The position numbers were made by a program, and so were the translations under genes. Shown piece by piece: positions 5,507 through 6,794 of a stretch of DNA of 6,794 bases. This DNA is from an archaeon. Lineage in GTDB: Archaea > Asgardarchaeota > Hermodarchaeia > Hermodarchaeales > Hermodarchaeaceae. The stretch spans positions 1 through 6,794 of the forward strand of contig JABXGX010000065.1 in assembly GCA_016550405.1 (NCBI GenBank), in the 5' to 3' direction. How positions within the stretch are numbered: position 1 is the first letter of the stretch; the number at the start of each line of letters is the position of its first letter. Below the pieces are notes generated by a model, which did no database searches, was not told where the DNA came from, and was given only the letters and a program-made list of their open reading frames with translations.

Positions 5507-6337
5507 TTAGCCTCCGACAGGTTGATAACGTTTGAGTCCACGACTCCAGGTAATTTGCAAAATCACAAGCCAAAGAATCACAAGAATTACAGCTATGGCC
5601 AAATAGCCCAATGCAGGAATTAAGGGAATCATATGTAGCATGATCATGGTGGGGACTGTAGAGATGAACATCACAGGGAACACGAAGAGCAGGAAGTACT
5701 GGACACCTGCTGGCATCACATCAATGGGCATTCGCGAGAAGTTGTATTCCAGCGCATCAGAGAGTTCCAATAGCCCTTCATTGCGGCCTATCCAAAAGGC
5801 GAGACAACACAGGCATGCCCAAAGCAAGTACAAGGCTGCTTGACCTAAAAGTAACGCTAGAAAGCCTAGACCTATACTGAATGGTGATATCACTAACCCA
5901 AAGGTGAAGACAGACAAACCTAACATCAATCCCCCAACACCCAGTTGAACGAGACCGCCAGCCCAAAAAGAGGTTGCAAGGATTTGGTATAGTGAGCTAG
6001 CTGGGCGAATCTGGAAGGTTTCGATGCCGATTTCAGTGATATACCAGTGAATTTCCCAGATTCCCATCCAGAAGAAAGCCCCAAAGCCCCATGCGACTTC
6101 TGTCATGCCAATGAGGAAGGTGAGCTCTCCGCGACCCCAGATAGCCCAGCCAAAACCGGTGAGGACGGGGATTTGGTATGTGATCACACCCCAAAATAGG
6201 ATATACATGACTAGGTTGACAGTTGTGCTAAAGAACGCACCAAAAATTTGGAGTTTGTTCTCTGAAATTCGAAGAAAGGAAAGTCGGATGTAATCGGGAA
6301 GAAGCCGGAGTTGACGGAAAATATTCCTGGAACCCAT
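5507..6337 (-). CDS. ABC-2 type exporter permease, DUF990-like, first subunit
   Basis: The protein has 276 residues and about six membrane helices (roughly 31-54, 70-92, 122-148, 152-183, 212-234, 240-264), with a basic N-terminus that presumably stays in the cytoplasm. Family features are IGIETFQIRPASSLYQIL (103-120), corresponding to the 'G.(L)...L.RP...L' coupling segment, SRMPIDVMPAGVQYFLLFVF (201-220), and the C-terminal GLKRYQPVGG. The last resembles the RRYEGPGG ending of the sister subunit, which supports a heterodimeric channel. The ATG at 6337 follows directly on the TAG of the ATPase gene, and GGAGGT inside the last ATPase codons lies 7 bases upstream, so translation is probably coupled. 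Such DUF990 pairs occur in ABC-2 exporters of varied and mostly unknown cargo. Confidence 0.88.
   Translation of the reverse strand: MGSRNIFRQLRLLPDYIRLSFLRISENKLQIFGAFFSTTVNLVMYILFWGVITYQIPVLTGFGWAIWGRGELTFLIGMTEVAWGFGAFFWMGIWEIHWYITEIGIETFQIRPASSLYQILATSFWAGGLVQLGVGGLMLGLSVFTFGLVISPFSIGLGFLALLLGQAALYLLWACLCCLAFWIGRNEGLLELSDALEYNFSRMPIDVMPAGVQYFLLFVFPVMFISTVPTMIMLHMIPLIPALGYLAIAVILVILWLVILQITWSRGLKRYQPVGG
5511..5515 (-). promoter_or_regulatory. Ribosome-binding site deciding the start of the second permease
   Basis: GGAGG on the minus strand, inside the last codons of the first permease, stands 9 bases before the ATG at 5501. It argues against the in-frame ATG at 5573, which would give a 24-residue extension lacking any family similarity that I can see. 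Confidence 0.65.
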
Positions 6338-6794
6338 CTAGCTTACCTCCGGTAATTGGCGTAATGGTCGGTTTTCATCTCCGAAGATATCACGGATGAT
6401 GTCCTCGAGATTGGGTTCAGTGACTTCGATGTCATCAACTACAAGGAGCCTCATTACTGTTTGTAAAAGTTCTGTGATAGGAAGCTGGTCTTGATTAATT
6501 CGGCAAGCGACTTGCCCATTGTTCACTTCGAGGTCTATGACTCCTGGAAGATCTTGGAGTTGACGACGCCAGCTTTGGGTGGTCACCTTTTTGTAAAGAA
6601 TTCGGACTTTACGTTCGTTACTCCATTGTCGTTTGAGTTGGTGTTTAGGTCCGTCGAACCTAATGTGGCCTCGACTGATAAGTATGATGCGGTCCGAGAG
6701 TTCCTCAACGTCTCGCATGCTGTGGCTACAGAGAAGAACGGTGACGTTCTCTTCTCGGTTGACCCGTCGAATGAAGTCACGGATCCGCTTTTTA
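6338..6794 (-). CDS. ABC transporter ATP-binding protein, C-terminal part, truncated by the window edge
   Basis: The frame is open from the right window edge to the TAG at 6338-6340, giving about 151 residues; the N-terminal part with Walker A, Q-loop, signature and Walker B lies outside. The visible start, IRDFIRRVNREENVTVLLCS followed by HSMRDVEELSDRIILISRGH, contains the switch histidine (CSHSM, His codon at 6722-6724) and the D-loop-distal part of the nucleotide-binding domain, then the IRFDGP turn. After it comes an accessory C-terminal domain of about 95 residues ending in EVTEPNLEDIIRDIFGDENR, typical of ATPases that power ABC-2 exporters. The ATG at 6718 is internal, because the H-loop lies upstream of it. 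It is the first visible gene of the operon and abuts the first permease with no gap. Confidence 0.92.
   Translation of the reverse strand, partial: KKRIRDFIRRVNREENVTVLLCSHSMRDVEELSDRIILISRGHIRFDGPKHQLKRQWSNERKVRILYKKVTTQSWRRQLQDLPGVIDLEVNNGQVACRINQDQLPITELLQTVMRLLVVDDIEVTEPNLEDIIRDIFGDENRPLRQLPEVS
6345..6350 (-). promoter_or_regulatory. Strong ribosome-binding site of the first permease
   Basis: GGAGGT on the minus strand within the terminal ATPase codons, 7 bases before the ATG at 6337. It is one of the two strongest Shine-Dalgarno matches in the window (the other is the GGAGG of the second permease) and shows that the organism uses Shine-Dalgarno initiation at least inside operons. Confidence 0.65.

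Noticed and set aside
5502..5573. A 24-residue N-terminal extension of the second permease from the ATG at 5573
   Set aside because: It would overlap the first permease by 67 bases and ignores the GGAGG placed 9 bases before the ATG at 5501; the sister subunit has matching length without it.
1..6794. A previously undescribed multi-gene system such as a defence island
   Set aside because: Apart from the ABC exporter operon, the genes are separate familiar families with individual gaps and no shared signature; I see no nuclease, helicase, reverse transcriptase or toxin-antitoxin module.

Overview
The window carries a dense set of single-domain prokaryotic genes with short intergenic gaps, no rRNA or tRNA that I can recognise, and no insertion sequence or CRISPR array. 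Nothing in it fixes the taxon. Start codons are mixed (ATG, GTG, TTG). Some genes have strong Shine-Dalgarno sequences (both ABC permeases) and others have none (the AbrB-like gene, the alpha/beta hydrolase). One promoter looks bacterial (TTGACA, 17 bp, TAATTT), but several AT-rich boxes could equally be archaeal TATA elements. A bacterium, possibly anaerobic given the Cys-rich desulforedoxin-like fragment, or an archaeon with many bacterial-type genes, would both fit.

Layout: at the left edge a Cys-rich desulforedoxin-like reading frame leaves the window on the minus strand, apparently without a usable start codon. It diverges from an AbrB/SpoVT-fold protein on the plus strand (153-647), the only intact plus-strand gene. 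From there to the right edge everything reads on the minus strand. The apparent gap 648-980 hides a decayed C-terminal remnant of a YhhN/TMEM86 (lysoplasmalogenase-type) membrane protein. Next come a small CxxC zinc-binding-type protein (981-1190), an NP-I family nucleoside phosphorylase (1354-2121), a PaaI-like hotdog thioesterase (2236-2688) and a divergent Fpg/Nei DNA glycosylase (2748-3572). A GC-rich intergenic block full of inverted repeats follows, then an alpha/beta hydrolase (3831-4589) and a three-gene ABC-2 exporter operon (6794-4677, cut by the window edge).

How the genes work together: only the exporter is clearly a functional unit. Its ATPase and two DUF990-type permeases abut with 0 and 5 nt between them, and each permease's ribosome-binding site lies inside the end of the preceding gene. 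The thioesterase and Fpg-like genes are 59 bp apart on the same strand and may be co-transcribed. The other genes look like unrelated housekeeping or accessory functions. I see no new multi-gene system. The most interesting points are the hidden YhhN remnant, the startless Cys-rich frame, the loss of two usually conserved arginines in the Fpg-like protein, and the nested inverted repeats upstream of it.
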